A DNA stretch of 64,000 nt, taken from positions 1 to 64,000 of the forward strand of contig CAJPFG010000028.1 of NCBI GenBank assembly GCA_905339235.1. Direction: 5' to 3'. The stretch is from Phycisphaerales bacterium (lineage in GTDB: Bacteria > Planctomycetota > Phycisphaerae > Phycisphaerales > UBA1924). Made by a program: the position numbers and the translations under genes. Shown here in pieces: positions 49,998 through 59,692 of this stretch (its first letter is position 1; every line of letters begins with the position of its first letter). The notes below the pieces were generated by a model that did no database searches, was not told the DNA's origin, and saw only the letters and a list, made by a program, of their open reading frames with translations.

Positions 49998-51836
49998 ATG
50001 AAGAGCCGTGCTCTGGCCGCAGCGTCGCTGGCGTTGGTTCCGTGCGTTCTCGGACAGTCCGCGCCGCCCGCGGCGAGGGGACCGTATCTGGAGTCTTCGG
50101 GGCGGATCGAGGCGGTCACGGTCTATCGCGGGCAGGCGCTGGTGACGCGCGCGGTCGAACTGTCCGCGAAGGGAGTTGCCGAAGCCGCCGGCGGCGTGCG
50201 CGAGATCGTGGTCACCAATCTCCCGCCGCGCGTCCGGGCGGAGAGCCTTCACGCGGAGGCCAGCCCGAACGTCAAGGTCCGCTCGGTGAGTTTCCGGGCC
50301 CGACCGGTCGTGGAGGACACGCGGGAGGAAGTTCGAAAACTCGACGCTCGCATCGAGCAGATCCGGGATCAACTCGGCGCGAACAAGCGGCGGCTGGACT
50401 TGCTGAACGAGCACCGCGCGTACCTGGCCGGCCTCCAGAACTTCGTGGCGCCCACCGCCACCACGGAACTCACCAAGGGCGTGTTGAACGCCGAGACGCT
50501 CCAGAAACTCTCGGACTTCATCCGGACGGGGCGCGACGAGATGGTGACGCGGGAGTTGCAACTCAACGCGGAGGCCAAGGAGTTCCAGCAGCAGTTGGAA
50601 CTCGCCCAGCGGGAACGGCAGCGCCTGACCGCGGGATCGTCCCGGACCGTTAATGAAGCGGTGATCCTTGTCGGTCAGGAGGGTGACGGCACGCTGCGTC
50701 TGCGGTACCTGGTGGACGGCGCCTCGTGGGAGCCCTCGTACGCCGCGCGGGCGGCGTCGGGCGCCGACGCCAATCGCGAGGTGTTCACGCTGGAGTACTT
50801 CGCGTCGATCCAGCAGATGTCCGGCGAAGACTGGTCGGACGTGGCGATGACCCTCTCCACGGCCACGCCGTCGCTGGTGGCGCGAGCGCCCAGCCTGCTG
50901 CCGATCCCTATCTCGCTCGCGATGAATGCCCCACAACAGGCGGGGCAACTCGCGTACGCCGAGGCCCGCAAGGACCTGTCCGACCGCCAGCGCCAGGCCG
51001 AGCAGGTCCGCTCGAACACGGCCGTGACGTTCAAATCCACCGGGCCGGGTGGCGCCAAGAAAGAACAGGACGACTGGCTCGACAAGGGGCTCAACGACCT
51101 GGCGTTGCAGATGCAGATTCTCGACCTGGTCGCCAACGAACGGGTCACCCGAGATTCGCAGGCTTTCGGCCGCGCGTCCGAAGAGGGGCTGAGCGTGACG
51201 TACACGATCCCCAACAGGGCCTCGCTCCCCAGCCGTGCCGACCATCAGCAGATTCTCGTGGCGTCGGTTCCGCTCAAGGCGAAGTTCACGAAGACGGCCG
51301 CGCCCGTGCTGACGGGGTACGTGTACGACGAAGCCGCGGCGATCAACTCGAGTTCTCTGGTGCTGCTCGCCGGGCCGTTGACGGCGTACGCCGACGGGGC
51401 GTTTGTGGGCGGGGGCGACCTCCCCACGACAGCGTCGGGCCAGGGCCTGACGGCGGGTTTCGGGATCGACTCGTCGCTGCGCACGCGGCGCGAACTCGTT
51501 GAGCGGACCGAGAGCATCCAGGGCGGCAATCGCGTGGTCGAGTTGACGTACCGACTCAGCGTTGAGAACTTCGGGTCCTCCCCCGCGGCAATCCGGCTTC
51601 TCGATCGCCTCCCGAAGGTCGAATCCAATCGCTCGGACATCAGGCTCACGGTGGTATCGACTGGGCAGCCGCTGAGCGAGGATCCGGAATACACCTCGGC
51701 GACCAGGAAGGACGGCATTCTCCGGTGGGATGTCGCGGTGCCGCCGCAGGCCACGGGTCAACAGGCGTTCGCGGTTGAATACAAGTACCGGCTCGAATAC
51801 GACAAGCAGATGAACATCGTGGGGATGGGGGGCTGA
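49998..51836 (+). CDS. DUF4139/MuiA-type exported protein
   Basis: 612 residues with a signal peptide (ALAAASLALVPCVLGQ). The N-terminal DUF4140 part reads RIEAVTVYRGQALVTRAVEL, a coiled coil follows (RKLDARIEQIRDQLGANKRRLDLL), then DUF4139 (RLRYLVDGASWEPSYAARA, SGEDWSDVAMTLSTATP, EYKYRLEYDKQ). The family is called mucoidy inhibitor A in some genomes, without a proven biochemical role. ATG 49998 has AGGAG at 7 nt; a TTG at 49992 is too near it. Confidence 0.87.
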   Translation: MKSRALAAASLALVPCVLGQSAPPAARGPYLESSGRIEAVTVYRGQALVTRAVELSAKGVAEAAGGVREIVVTNLPPRVRAESLHAEASPNVKVRSVSFRARPVVEDTREEVRKLDARIEQIRDQLGANKRRLDLLNEHRAYLAGLQNFVAPTATTELTKGVLNAETLQKLSDFIRTGRDEMVTRELQLNAEAKEFQQQLELAQRERQRLTAGSSRTVNEAVILVGQEGDGTLRLRYLVDGASWEPSYAARAASGADANREVFTLEYFASIQQMSGEDWSDVAMTLSTATPSLVARAPSLLPIPISLAMNAPQQAGQLAYAEARKDLSDRQRQAEQVRSNTAVTFKSTGPGGAKKEQDDWLDKGLNDLALQMQILDLVANERVTRDSQAFGRASEEGLSVTYTIPNRASLPSRADHQQILVASVPLKAKFTKTAAPVLTGYVYDEAAAINSSSLVLLAGPLTAYADGAFVGGGDLPTTASGQGLTAGFGIDSSLRTRRELVERTESIQGGNRVVELTYRLSVENFGSSPAAIRLLDRLPKVESNRSDIRLTVVSTGQPLSEDPEYTSATRKDGILRWDVAVPPQATGQQAFAVEYKYRLEYDKQMNIVGMGG

Positions 51837-51880
51837 GGCGGAATCTCCACCTTCGGGCGGTTCTCGCTACGCTTCGCCGC

Positions 51881-53053
51881 GTGACCACCCGGCGCCTTCT
51901 CATCCTCGGCTCGACAGGATCCATCGGCACCCAGGCGCTGGACGTGGTCGCGCACGTGAACGGGCTTCACGAGCGCGGCCAATCGCCGGTGCGGTTCGAC
52001 ATCGTCGGCCTGGCCGCAAAGTCCAACGAAACGAAGATTCTCGAGCAGGCCGAGAGATTCGGAGTTCGCGACCTGGCAATGTGCGAGTCAAACGGGGGCG
52101 CGTCGGCCCGTCGCCGCGTTGGCAGGGACGCGGCGGAGCGGCTGGTTCTGGAGGTTGATTGCGACCTGGTGCTGGCCGCGATGGTGGGCATCGCCGGGCT
52201 TCCCGCTACACTCGCGGCGGTGGAACTGGGGCGGGATGTGGCCCTTGCGAACAAGGAAACGCTGGTCGCGGCGGGCGCGATCATGGTTGCCGCAGCGAAG
52301 AAGAGCGGAGCGAAACTCCTGCCCGTGGATAGCGAGCACTCGGGTGTGTGGCAGGCGCTGGGCACCCATCTCGCCCCGCCGTTGGCGTGCGGCGCGGAGG
52401 TTGCGAAAGTCACGCTGACCGCCTCCGGAGGACCGTTCCGTACCTGGAGCAAGCAGGAGATCGCGAAGGTGACTCCCGCCCAGGCACTTCGGCACCCGAC
52501 CTGGTCGATGGGTCCGAAGGTCACCATCGACAGCGCCTCGCTCATGAATAAGGCGCTGGAACTCATCGAAGCGCACTGGCTCTTTGGGTTGCCGGCGCAC
52601 AAGTTGGATGCGGTGATCCATCCCCAGTCCATCGTGCATGCCATCATCGAACACGCCGACGGTTCCCTGATCGCGCAACTCGCCGCGCCCGACATGCGGC
52701 TTCCGATCCAGGTCGCCCTCACCCATCCCCGGCGGCCGCCCAGCCCGGTCGGACCCGTGGACCTCGCGTCTCTCAAGCATCTCGACTTTGAGACTGTGGA
52801 CCACGACCGCTTTCCCGCCATCGAACTCGCGCGGCGCGTCATTGAACGGGGCGGCGCCGCGGGCGCGGCCTTGAACGCCGCGAACGAAGTAGCCGTCAGC
52901 GAGTTTCTGGCCGGCGCGAGGCCGTTCGACACGATTGCATCCGCCGCGGCCAGGGCGCTCGATGCCATAGCCGCCCCGATCCACACACTCACGGACGTGT
53001 TCATCGCGGACGAACGCGCCCGCGCTGTCGCGCGAGCCGAGGTTGGGTCATGA
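51881..53053 (+). CDS. dxr: 1-deoxy-D-xylulose 5-phosphate reductoisomerase
   Basis: 390 residues, GTG start. NADPH-binding ILGSTGSIGTQALDVV, active-site LPVDSEHSGVWQAL, LTASGGPFR and the metal/substrate region LMNKALELIEAHWLF, then PQSIVHAIIEHADGS. Second step of the non-mevalonate isoprenoid route. A TACGCT hexamer lies 13 nt before the start, so the mRNA is probably leaderless. ybeY overlaps its stop (ATGA). Confidence 0.95.
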   Translation: MTTRRLLILGSTGSIGTQALDVVAHVNGLHERGQSPVRFDIVGLAAKSNETKILEQAERFGVRDLAMCESNGGASARRRVGRDAAERLVLEVDCDLVLAAMVGIAGLPATLAAVELGRDVALANKETLVAAGAIMVAAAKKSGAKLLPVDSEHSGVWQALGTHLAPPLACGAEVAKVTLTASGGPFRTWSKQEIAKVTPAQALRHPTWSMGPKVTIDSASLMNKALELIEAHWLFGLPAHKLDAVIHPQSIVHAIIEHADGSLIAQLAAPDMRLPIQVALTHPRRPPSPVGPVDLASLKHLDFETVDHDRFPAIELARRVIERGGAAGAALNAANEVAVSEFLAGARPFDTIASAAARALDAIAAPIHTLTDVFIADERARAVARAEVGS

Positions 53054-53568
53054 GTGCCACAGGACTCCAGTTCGACCTCCTCGACGACACCGGCCGGCTC
53101 GGTGTGGCATGCCGTGCGTGGATCACGGATCGAATCCAGGCGGTGGCCGCGGTGCTCGGGATGCATGGGGAGATTCGGGTCAGGGTGCTGGACGATCAGG
53201 CGATGGCGGCCGCGCACAAGGAGTTTCTGGGTGTTGAAGGCACGACTGACGTGCTGACGTTCGACCTGCAAGATCGGGAAGGGGCGACGACCGAGAAGCC
53301 GGATATTCTCGAACTCGGTTCATATAAAGATCGGAGTTTGTTCGCAATCGACTCGGATATTCTGCTGTGTCTCGACGAGGCTCTTCGTCACTCCACTCCG
53401 GGCGGGTACCCTGTAGAACGGGAACTGCTCCTGTATGTGGTACATGGAGTTCTCCATTGTCTGGGATGGGACGATCACGAGGAGGCCGAGGCTGCGGCGA
53501 TGCACCAACTCGAGGACGCGGTGCTGAAGGCCGTCGGCGTCGGGCCCGTGTTTCGTCTCGAGGCGTAA
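53050..53568 (+). CDS. ybeY: endoribonuclease YbeY (rRNA maturation)
   Basis: 172 residues. The zinc motif HGVLHCLGWDDHEEAEAAAM corresponds to the family's HGXLHLXGYDH with three histidines. TTDVLTFDL and the acidic strand are also typical. It matures the 16S rRNA 3' end and aids ribosome quality control. Start overlaps the dxr stop. The CorC-like gene follows, as in many ybeY loci. Confidence 0.92.
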   Translation: MSATGLQFDLLDDTGRLGVACRAWITDRIQAVAAVLGMHGEIRVRVLDDQAMAAAHKEFLGVEGTTDVLTFDLQDREGATTEKPDILELGSYKDRSLFAIDSDILLCLDEALRHSTPGGYPVERELLLYVVHGVLHCLGWDDHEEAEAAAMHQLEDAVLKAVGVGPVFRLEA

Positions 53569-53601
53569 CCCGTTGTTGTGAATGGTCTTGGGGGTGATTC
53601 C

Positions 53602-54933
53602 GTGAATGCGGAAGCGTGGTTGGCTTTGGCGGTTCTGACGCTGGGTGTGGGAGCGGTGCTCTCTGCCCTGGTGCAGTCGCTCCGCGACCTCTCCAAATCA
53701 ACGCTGGAGGAGATCGCAACGGTCCGAGGCGACGCGGCGGCCGAGGCCCGGGTCCGGGCGATTCTGGAAGACACCGATGGCCACGCCGCGGCGGCCGCCC
53801 TTCCCCGGACCGCCTGCCACCTCCTATTCACGGTCTCGATGGTGATGTGGGTGACCAGGGTTCGAGGCGCGGCCGCGCCCGACCTGCCGGAACTGCTGAT
53901 CGCCGCCGGGCTGGCCTTGCTTTTCCTGTGGGTGTTTGGGCTCCTCCTGCCCAACGCCGTGGCGAAACACGCGGCGGAGGTGACGGTGTACGCCTGGTCG
54001 GGCGTGCTCCGGGTGGCCTATTTCGCGGGCCGTCCGCTGGCCTGGCTGGCCCGGGCGGTGGACGAAGCGGTACGGCGGCTCTCTGGCCGACCCAAATCCG
54101 ACGACGCCCAAGCCGCGCAGGAGGAGTTGCTCACGGTGGTCGAGGAGGCGCAGGTCGAGGGCAAGGTGGACGAGACGGAAAAGCAGATGATCGAGGCGGT
54201 CGTTCACCTGCGCGACAAGACGGTGGGGCAGGTGATGACGCCGCGGACCGAGATCGACGCGATGGAAATGACCAACGACCTGTCGCAGGTCACCGCGGCG
54301 ATGCGTCGGGTGCGTCACAGCCGAATCCCTGTGTACGAAGAGAACCTGGACCGGATCGTCGGGGTCTTTTACGTCAAAGACCTGATCAAGTGGCTCGCGG
54401 GGGAGGGGTCGCGGATTGGCAAGGCGTTCAACATCAAGGCCCTGCTCCGCCCGGCCTACTTTGTTCCCGAGACCAAGACGATCCGCGAGACGCTCGATGA
54501 GATGCTGGCCAAGCGGACGCACGTGGCAATGGTCGCCGACGAGTACGGCGGGACGGCGGGGTTGGTGACGATCGAAGACATCATCGAGGAGGTATTCGGC
54601 GACATCACCGACGAGCACGAGGCTCCGACGGAAGAGGCGCCCGAGGTGAAGGTGGATTCCAAGTCGCGTTCCGCGGAACTCGACGCCCGGTTGTACATCC
54701 GCGACGCCAACGACGCGATGCGGCCGCTGGAGGCCGAACTCCCGGAAAGCGAGGACTACGACACGGTTGGCGGGTTTGTGACGGTGACGCTGGGCCGCAT
54801 TCCCCAGGCGGGGGAGGCGTTCCGGCATGACGGGCTGAACGTGACGGTGCTCGCGGCGGAACCGACGCGTGTGACGCGCATCCGTGTCGATATCACGGCG
54901 GCGGAGGGCGGGCACGTCGCGGCCGACGCGTGA
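53602..54933 (+). CDS. CNNM/CorC-type membrane protein (HlyC/CorC family)
   Basis: 443 residues. An N-terminal DUF21/CNNM membrane domain has about four hydrophobic segments. Two CBS domains follow (DKTVGQVMTPRTEIDAMEM, RHSRIPVYEENLDRIVGVFYVKDL; FVPETKTIRETLDEML, AMVADEYGGTAGLVTIEDIIEEVFGDI), and a CorC_HlyC C-terminal domain ends the protein. The family is linked to Mg/Co transport. GTG 53602 has GGGGG 7 nt upstream; GTG 53578 is an alternative start. Confidence 0.88.
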   Translation: MNAEAWLALAVLTLGVGAVLSALVQSLRDLSKSTLEEIATVRGDAAAEARVRAILEDTDGHAAAAALPRTACHLLFTVSMVMWVTRVRGAAAPDLPELLIAAGLALLFLWVFGLLLPNAVAKHAAEVTVYAWSGVLRVAYFAGRPLAWLARAVDEAVRRLSGRPKSDDAQAAQEELLTVVEEAQVEGKVDETEKQMIEAVVHLRDKTVGQVMTPRTEIDAMEMTNDLSQVTAAMRRVRHSRIPVYEENLDRIVGVFYVKDLIKWLAGEGSRIGKAFNIKALLRPAYFVPETKTIRETLDEMLAKRTHVAMVADEYGGTAGLVTIEDIIEEVFGDITDEHEAPTEEAPEVKVDSKSRSAELDARLYIRDANDAMRPLEAELPESEDYDTVGGFVTVTLGRIPQAGEAFRHDGLNVTVLAAEPTRVTRIRVDITAAEGGHVAADA

Positions 54934-54947
54934 CCGGCGAAACGAAA

Positions 54948-54973
54948 CGCCCGCTCGGACAGCCGAGCGGGCG
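54948..54973. terminator. bidirectional terminator
   Basis: CGCCCGCTCGG (54948-54958), loop ACAG, CCGAGCGGGCG (54963-54973): a perfect 11-bp stem between convergent genes. In the minus direction it is followed by GTTTCGTTTC, a T-rich tail. Confidence 0.8.
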
Positions 54974-54999
54974 ATCGCATTCACTCGCCTTCACGCGGA

Positions 55000-56151
55000 T
55001 TACGGCGTGGACGAGGTTGAAGGAGCGAGGGCGAACGTGATGTTCTGGAAGCGGCGCAGGCCGATGGTGCGCACCACCACGCCGGTGAGCCGGCCGTCGC
55101 GGACACGGGCGGCGCCGCGGAAGATCGAGACCGACCCGGCATCCGTGGACATCGTGCCGATGATGCCGCCCCGGGCGTTGATCACCGCGGTGACGTCGAG
55201 CCGGTCGCTCCCATCGCCGACCGCGCCCTGGACGGAGCCGTCGCCGGAGACGACGATGGTCATCGGTTCGGACTCGGCCGCGACTCGCGCCGTGCCCGAC
55301 CAGGAGCCGACGATCACGACCGGGCCGCCGCCATGCCCTTGACCGCCGCTGTTTCCGCCGCCATGGCCGTTACCGCCGTTGCTTCCGTTTCCGTTGCCAC
55401 CGTTGTTCTCGTGGTCATCGCCGTGCAACCGCCTTGCGGAGAACGACATGGTCGTCGCGACGCCGGCCAGCGAGGATGTGAAGGTCGCGGAAAGGTCGTT
55501 CCCGTGCCTGGACAGCCGTCCGACGGCGAGCGTGGTGGTCGTGCCGTTGCGGATGGAGATCATGAAGTCGCCGCTGATCGCGACGCGTCCCTCGAACTCC
55601 CCGGAAAACGCCGCGATGGTCGGGTGGGTGAAGGTGCCCTCCATGTCCCCGTCGCCCTCGATCTCCAGGCGTACCGAGCCGGAGGGAGCCGGGCCGTCGA
55701 AGTCGCCCCGGTACTCGCCGGCGAATCGTTGCGCCGGCCGCTGGTTGTTCGACTCGTGGCGGAGGAACGCCTGGAACAGCACATCCCCCGGCGGGTCCAC
55801 GGAGGAGAAGCGCACCCGGATGCCGCCACTGGCGGGTTCGAAGAGGCCGGTGACGCGGATGGCGGTTTCGCGAGTCGGAGTGAGTGTTCCCGTGAACACG
55901 CCCCGGAAGGTCACGTTTCCGTCCACATCAAGGAGTTTTCCGCCGGTGCGGTCGAGGATGGTTCCCTCGACCCCGCCGCGGCCGGACACCTCAAGGCGCA
56001 TCCTGCCGGCGTCTTCGCCGGCGGAGAGCGCGCCGGCCCAGTCGCCCGCGAACCGGTTGCCGAATCGGTGTTGCGCCATGGCGACCGAGGGCGCGAAGGC
56101 CGCGACGACGAGCCACATCAACAGCGCGGTCAATGAGAGTCGGGTCAGCAT
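55000..56151 (-). CDS. secreted beta-rich repeat protein, unknown
   Basis: 383 residues with a signal peptide (LLMWLVVAAFAPSVAMAQ). The mature part has at least three similar beta modules of about 100 residues (GDWAGALSAGEDAGRMRLEVSG; GEYRGDFDGPAPSGSVRLEIEG; GSWSGTARVAAESEPMTIVVSG), each beginning with a Gly-aromatic turn and ending in G(D/R)G. A Gly/Asn/His-rich linker separates the last one. AAAGGAG precedes ATG 56151. Lipocalin-like or META-like fold possible; function unknown. Confidence 0.75.
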   Translation of the reverse strand: MLTRLSLTALLMWLVVAAFAPSVAMAQHRFGNRFAGDWAGALSAGEDAGRMRLEVSGRGGVEGTILDRTGGKLLDVDGNVTFRGVFTGTLTPTRETAIRVTGLFEPASGGIRVRFSSVDPPGDVLFQAFLRHESNNQRPAQRFAGEYRGDFDGPAPSGSVRLEIEGDGDMEGTFTHPTIAAFSGEFEGRVAISGDFMISIRNGTTTTLAVGRLSRHGNDLSATFTSSLAGVATTMSFSARRLHGDDHENNGGNGNGSNGGNGHGGGNSGGQGHGGGPVVIVGSWSGTARVAAESEPMTIVVSGDGSVQGAVGDGSDRLDVTAVINARGGIIGTMSTDAGSVSIFRGAARVRDGRLTGVVVRTIGLRRFQNITFALAPSTSSTP

Positions 56152-56293
56152 TCGAGGTCTCCTTTCAAAGCCCCCGCGAATGCACTCCTGGTCCATTCAA
56201 TCTACCGGACGCCCCGGGCCGTTCAACCCGAACAAGGCGTGAAGAGCGGGAATTCCGCGTACGAAACTCGGACAGGTCTCTACCATCCGGCGT

Positions 56294-57904
56294 ATGCCGC
56301 TGCGACTGCACAACACGCTGACCAAGGATGTGGAAGAATTCATTCCCGCGGACCCGTCGCACGTGACCTTCTACACCTGCGGCCCGACGGTGTACGACGA
56401 TGCGCACATCGGAAACTTCCGATCGTTCCTTGCGGCGGACCTTCTCCGGCGGTTCATCGAAAGTCCGTTGTGCGAAGTGCGGACGAGAGACGGCGGGGTC
56501 CACGCCGGGCCGCGGCGGGTGACCCACGTCATGAACATCACCGACGTCGGCCACATGACCGACGACGCGGAGGGGGGCGAGTCTGGCGAGGACCGGATGG
56601 CGGTGGCCGGGCGGCGGTTGGCGGAGGCCAAGAAGAGCGGCAAGATCCCGGCGGGGGTGAATGTGGATCCCGGCGACCCCTACCAGATCGCTCGGTTCTA
56701 CGAGGATCGATTCAAGGAAGATGCGCGGAAACTCGGGCTGAAGATATCGCTGGAGGCCCTGCAAGACCCCACGCTCCACCCGCGCGCGACGGAACACGTC
56801 CGGGGAATGATCGGCGTCATCCAACGCCTGATCGAGCGCGGAAACGCGTACGTGGTGGGCGAACCCGGCTCGCGCGTGGTGTACTTCGACGTCCGGTCCT
56901 TCGGGCCCTACGGCCGGCTTTCTGGCAACACGCTCGAAGCGCTGAAGGAAGGCGAGGGCGGCCGGATTTCCGCGTCGCACCAGTCGGACAAGAAGCACCC
57001 CGCCGACTTTCTGCTCTGGAAGGAGGACATTTCGCACCTCATGAAATGGCAGAGCCCCTGGGGTGAGGGCTATCCCGGCTGGCACGTCGAGTGTTCGGTG
57101 ATGTCGCTGCGGGCGAGGGGAGGGCGCGCGGAGGACATCTCGCGGCTGCTCCTGACCAACGGAGCGCCGCTCATCGACCTTCATTCGGGCGGGGAGGACA
57201 ACATCTTCCCGCACCACGAATGCGAGATCGCGCAGAGTTGCTGCGCGTTCAACGCCGAGCCGGCCCGGGGCTCGTTCGCATCCATGTGGTTTCACCCGCG
57301 CTTCCTGCTCGTCGAAGGGACGAAGATGAGCAAGAGCAAAGGGAACTTTTACACCCCGCGCGACCTGTTTGCCAAGGGCATCGGGCCCGCCGCCATCCGG
57401 CTGGAGATCATCAAGACGCACTACCGGAGCAACGCGAACTTCACGATGCAGGGGCTCGTGGACAGCCAGCGGATGGTCGAACGATGGCGACGGATCGCCG
57501 AGCACCCGGGCACGAAGGGCGAATCGGGCGGGGGCGCGGTGCTCGCGGACTTCGGCGCTGCAATGCACGAGGACCTGAACATCGCCCAGGCGATTGCGTC
57601 GGTCAACGCGTGGATCAACACGATCGGCACACCCTCAAACGCCGACGCCGCCACCATGCGGACCTTGGACGAGGTTCTGGGCGTCCTGTCGCTGGAACAA
57701 TCCGAGTCCCGGCAGACCGAGATCGGGGTCTTCACGGCCGGGGCACGGCCGGACGCCCAGGTTGAGGACTTGCTTCGCAGGCGCCGCGATGCCCGCGCCG
57801 CGAAGGACTTCAAGGCTTCGGACGCCATCCGCGACCAACTCGCGGCGATGGGATACGCCATCAAGGACATGCCCGGCGGGAAGGTGGAAGTTCGCCGGGC
57901 GTGA
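56294..57904 (+). CDS. cysS: cysteinyl-tRNA synthetase
   Basis: 536 residues. Class I motif HIGN (VYDDAHIGNFRSF), KMSKS (GTKMSKSKGNFYTPRDL) and the zinc ligands C29, Cys in GWHVECSVMS, and His/Glu in FPHHECEIAQS. The ITDVGHMTDDAEGGE subtype insert after the first half-motif is seen in many bacteria. A TACCAT hexamer 13 nt before ATG suggests leaderless transcription. The next gene starts 62 nt after its stop. Confidence 0.96.
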   Translation: MPLRLHNTLTKDVEEFIPADPSHVTFYTCGPTVYDDAHIGNFRSFLAADLLRRFIESPLCEVRTRDGGVHAGPRRVTHVMNITDVGHMTDDAEGGESGEDRMAVAGRRLAEAKKSGKIPAGVNVDPGDPYQIARFYEDRFKEDARKLGLKISLEALQDPTLHPRATEHVRGMIGVIQRLIERGNAYVVGEPGSRVVYFDVRSFGPYGRLSGNTLEALKEGEGGRISASHQSDKKHPADFLLWKEDISHLMKWQSPWGEGYPGWHVECSVMSLRARGGRAEDISRLLLTNGAPLIDLHSGGEDNIFPHHECEIAQSCCAFNAEPARGSFASMWFHPRFLLVEGTKMSKSKGNFYTPRDLFAKGIGPAAIRLEIIKTHYRSNANFTMQGLVDSQRMVERWRRIAEHPGTKGESGGGAVLADFGAAMHEDLNIAQAIASVNAWINTIGTPSNADAATMRTLDEVLGVLSLEQSESRQTEIGVFTAGARPDAQVEDLLRRRRDARAAKDFKASDAIRDQLAAMGYAIKDMPGGKVEVRRA

Positions 57905-57966
57905 GCCGGCGCCGCTGTCGGTGTGCGACGATCGATCATTCGCTTCGCCACATACCATCCCCGCTC

Positions 57967-59682
57967 ATGCCCCGCCGACTACCTCGCACACTCTGGCGAT
58001 GCTACACGCTGGAGGTGCTGCGCCTGCTCGGGGTGACGGCGGGCGTGCTGGTCACGGTGATCGCGTTCGCCGGGGCGATCAAGCCGCTGTCGGACGGAGT
58101 CCTTCAGGCCGGCGAGGCCCTGACGTTCATTCTGCTGGCGATCCCTCCGATGCTCGCCTACGCCCTGCCGTTCGCCGGTGGGTTCGCGGCGACGCTGGTC
58201 TACCACCGGATTTCGACGGACCTGGAGGCCGTGGCGGCGTATGCCGGAGGCGTCTCACACCGGGTGCTGCTGGCGCCCGCGCTGGCGATGGCCCTGCTCT
58301 GCGCGGGGAGCCTGGTGGCGCTCAATGAGCAGGTCATCCCGCGATTCCTGCACCGCATGCAGGAGATGATCACCGTCAATGTGGCCAAACTCATCTCCGG
58401 CCAGGTGGCCCGCGGCCAGTCCGTCTCCTTCAGGAACATGATGATCTATGCAGACAGCGTCCGCGCGGTGAAGCCCGATCCGGGCTCGGACGTGCTCGAG
58501 CAACTCCTCATGACCCGGTTCGGCATGATCATGCTCAAGGACGGGGAACCCACGCGCCAGGTCACCGCCGCCCGCGCGAAACTGTGGCTGCTCCCGGCGG
58601 AGTCGGGCGAATCGTCGGGCCCCGCGTCACGAAGCGACGAGGGACAGATGCGGGTGATCGTTCAGGTCGAAGATGTCGTGGCGTCGTCCGAGGTGGGCGG
58701 CGTGTTCGTGACCAACGACACACGCGTGGTATTGACCGTCCCGAACACATTCCGCGACAACGTGAAGTTCCTGACCTGGCGCGAGATATCCCGGATCCGG
58801 GCGACGCCCGAGCGGCTGAACTGGGTAGACCCCAAGCGCAAGGCCCTGGCCTTCACGCTGGCCGCGAAGACCGCGGCCCAGCAGTTCGCCGCGTCGGTCA
58901 GGGCCGGGGGCGTGATCGAACTGGTGGACGATCGGGGCAATCCGGTGACCATCCGGACCGGCGGGCTGGTGTGGAAAGGTTCGAAGTGGCAACTGACTCC
59001 CGCGACGGGGGGTGTCATCGAAGTCCGCTACACCAAGGTGACGACGAGAGCCGAAGGCGAGGGCGAAGTGGCCGCGGAGTTGGTCGCGAGCGCTGCGGCG
59101 GCGAGCCTGAGCCCGGAACCAACCGAGGAGCAGATCGAGCGCCGCGTGAGTTTCCGCCTCGACCTGGAGCGGGCCCGCGTGCGCGAGCAGGGACGGCTCG
59201 GCGACGCCCCCGAACGGGCGCTGATCCCTCTGCCGCGGTTGTCTCCAAAGGACGACTCCGCGAGGGCGTACCTGGCGATGGGCTCGCGCGAGTTGCTGGC
59301 GGCGGCGCGTCCATGGCTGGACCGGCCCGTGCCCGACGCCGAGGTTCAGGACAAGGTCTACGGCCCGGCCGGGCTGGACGGGGCGCTACGGCGGCTGGAT
59401 CATGACGTGCTGGCGAAGCGCAACGAACGGATGGCTCTGGCCGCGTCGTGTCTGGTGATGGTGCTGTGCGGGGCTGTGACGGCGCTGAAGTTTGCGGCGA
59501 GGATGCCGTTGACGGTGTACCTGTTCTCGTTCTTTCCCGCGTTGGCGTGCATGGTGACCATCAGCGGGGGCCAGCAGGTGACGGTGAAGCAGGGTGCGCC
59601 CGGGCTTCTGCTGATGTGGAGCGGCGTGGCGGCGCTCGCGCTGTACACGCTGCTGGTATACCTGCGGCTGCGGCGGCACTGA
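57967..59682 (+). CDS. LptF/LptG family permease
   Basis: 571 residues. Three N-terminal membrane helices (LLGVTAGVLVTVIAFAGAI, MLAYALPFAGGFAATLVYH, LAPALAMALLCAGSLVALNEQVIPRF), a large periplasmic beta domain, and three C-terminal helices (LAASCLVMVLCGAVTALKFAARM). LptF/G form the membrane channel of the LPS export ABC transporter with LptB. Only one such gene is present here; the usual partner is not adjacent. The periplasmic domain is long. Start ATG 57967 is chosen over an overlapping GTG. Confidence 0.85.
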   Translation: MPRRLPRTLWRCYTLEVLRLLGVTAGVLVTVIAFAGAIKPLSDGVLQAGEALTFILLAIPPMLAYALPFAGGFAATLVYHRISTDLEAVAAYAGGVSHRVLLAPALAMALLCAGSLVALNEQVIPRFLHRMQEMITVNVAKLISGQVARGQSVSFRNMMIYADSVRAVKPDPGSDVLEQLLMTRFGMIMLKDGEPTRQVTAARAKLWLLPAESGESSGPASRSDEGQMRVIVQVEDVVASSEVGGVFVTNDTRVVLTVPNTFRDNVKFLTWREISRIRATPERLNWVDPKRKALAFTLAAKTAAQQFAASVRAGGVIELVDDRGNPVTIRTGGLVWKGSKWQLTPATGGVIEVRYTKVTTRAEGEGEVAAELVASAAAASLSPEPTEEQIERRVSFRLDLERARVREQGRLGDAPERALIPLPRLSPKDDSARAYLAMGSRELLAAARPWLDRPVPDAEVQDKVYGPAGLDGALRRLDHDVLAKRNERMALAASCLVMVLCGAVTALKFAARMPLTVYLFSFFPALACMVTISGGQQVTVKQGAPGLLLMWSGVAALALYTLLVYLRLRRH

Positions 59683-59692
59683 AGGGGGAGTG

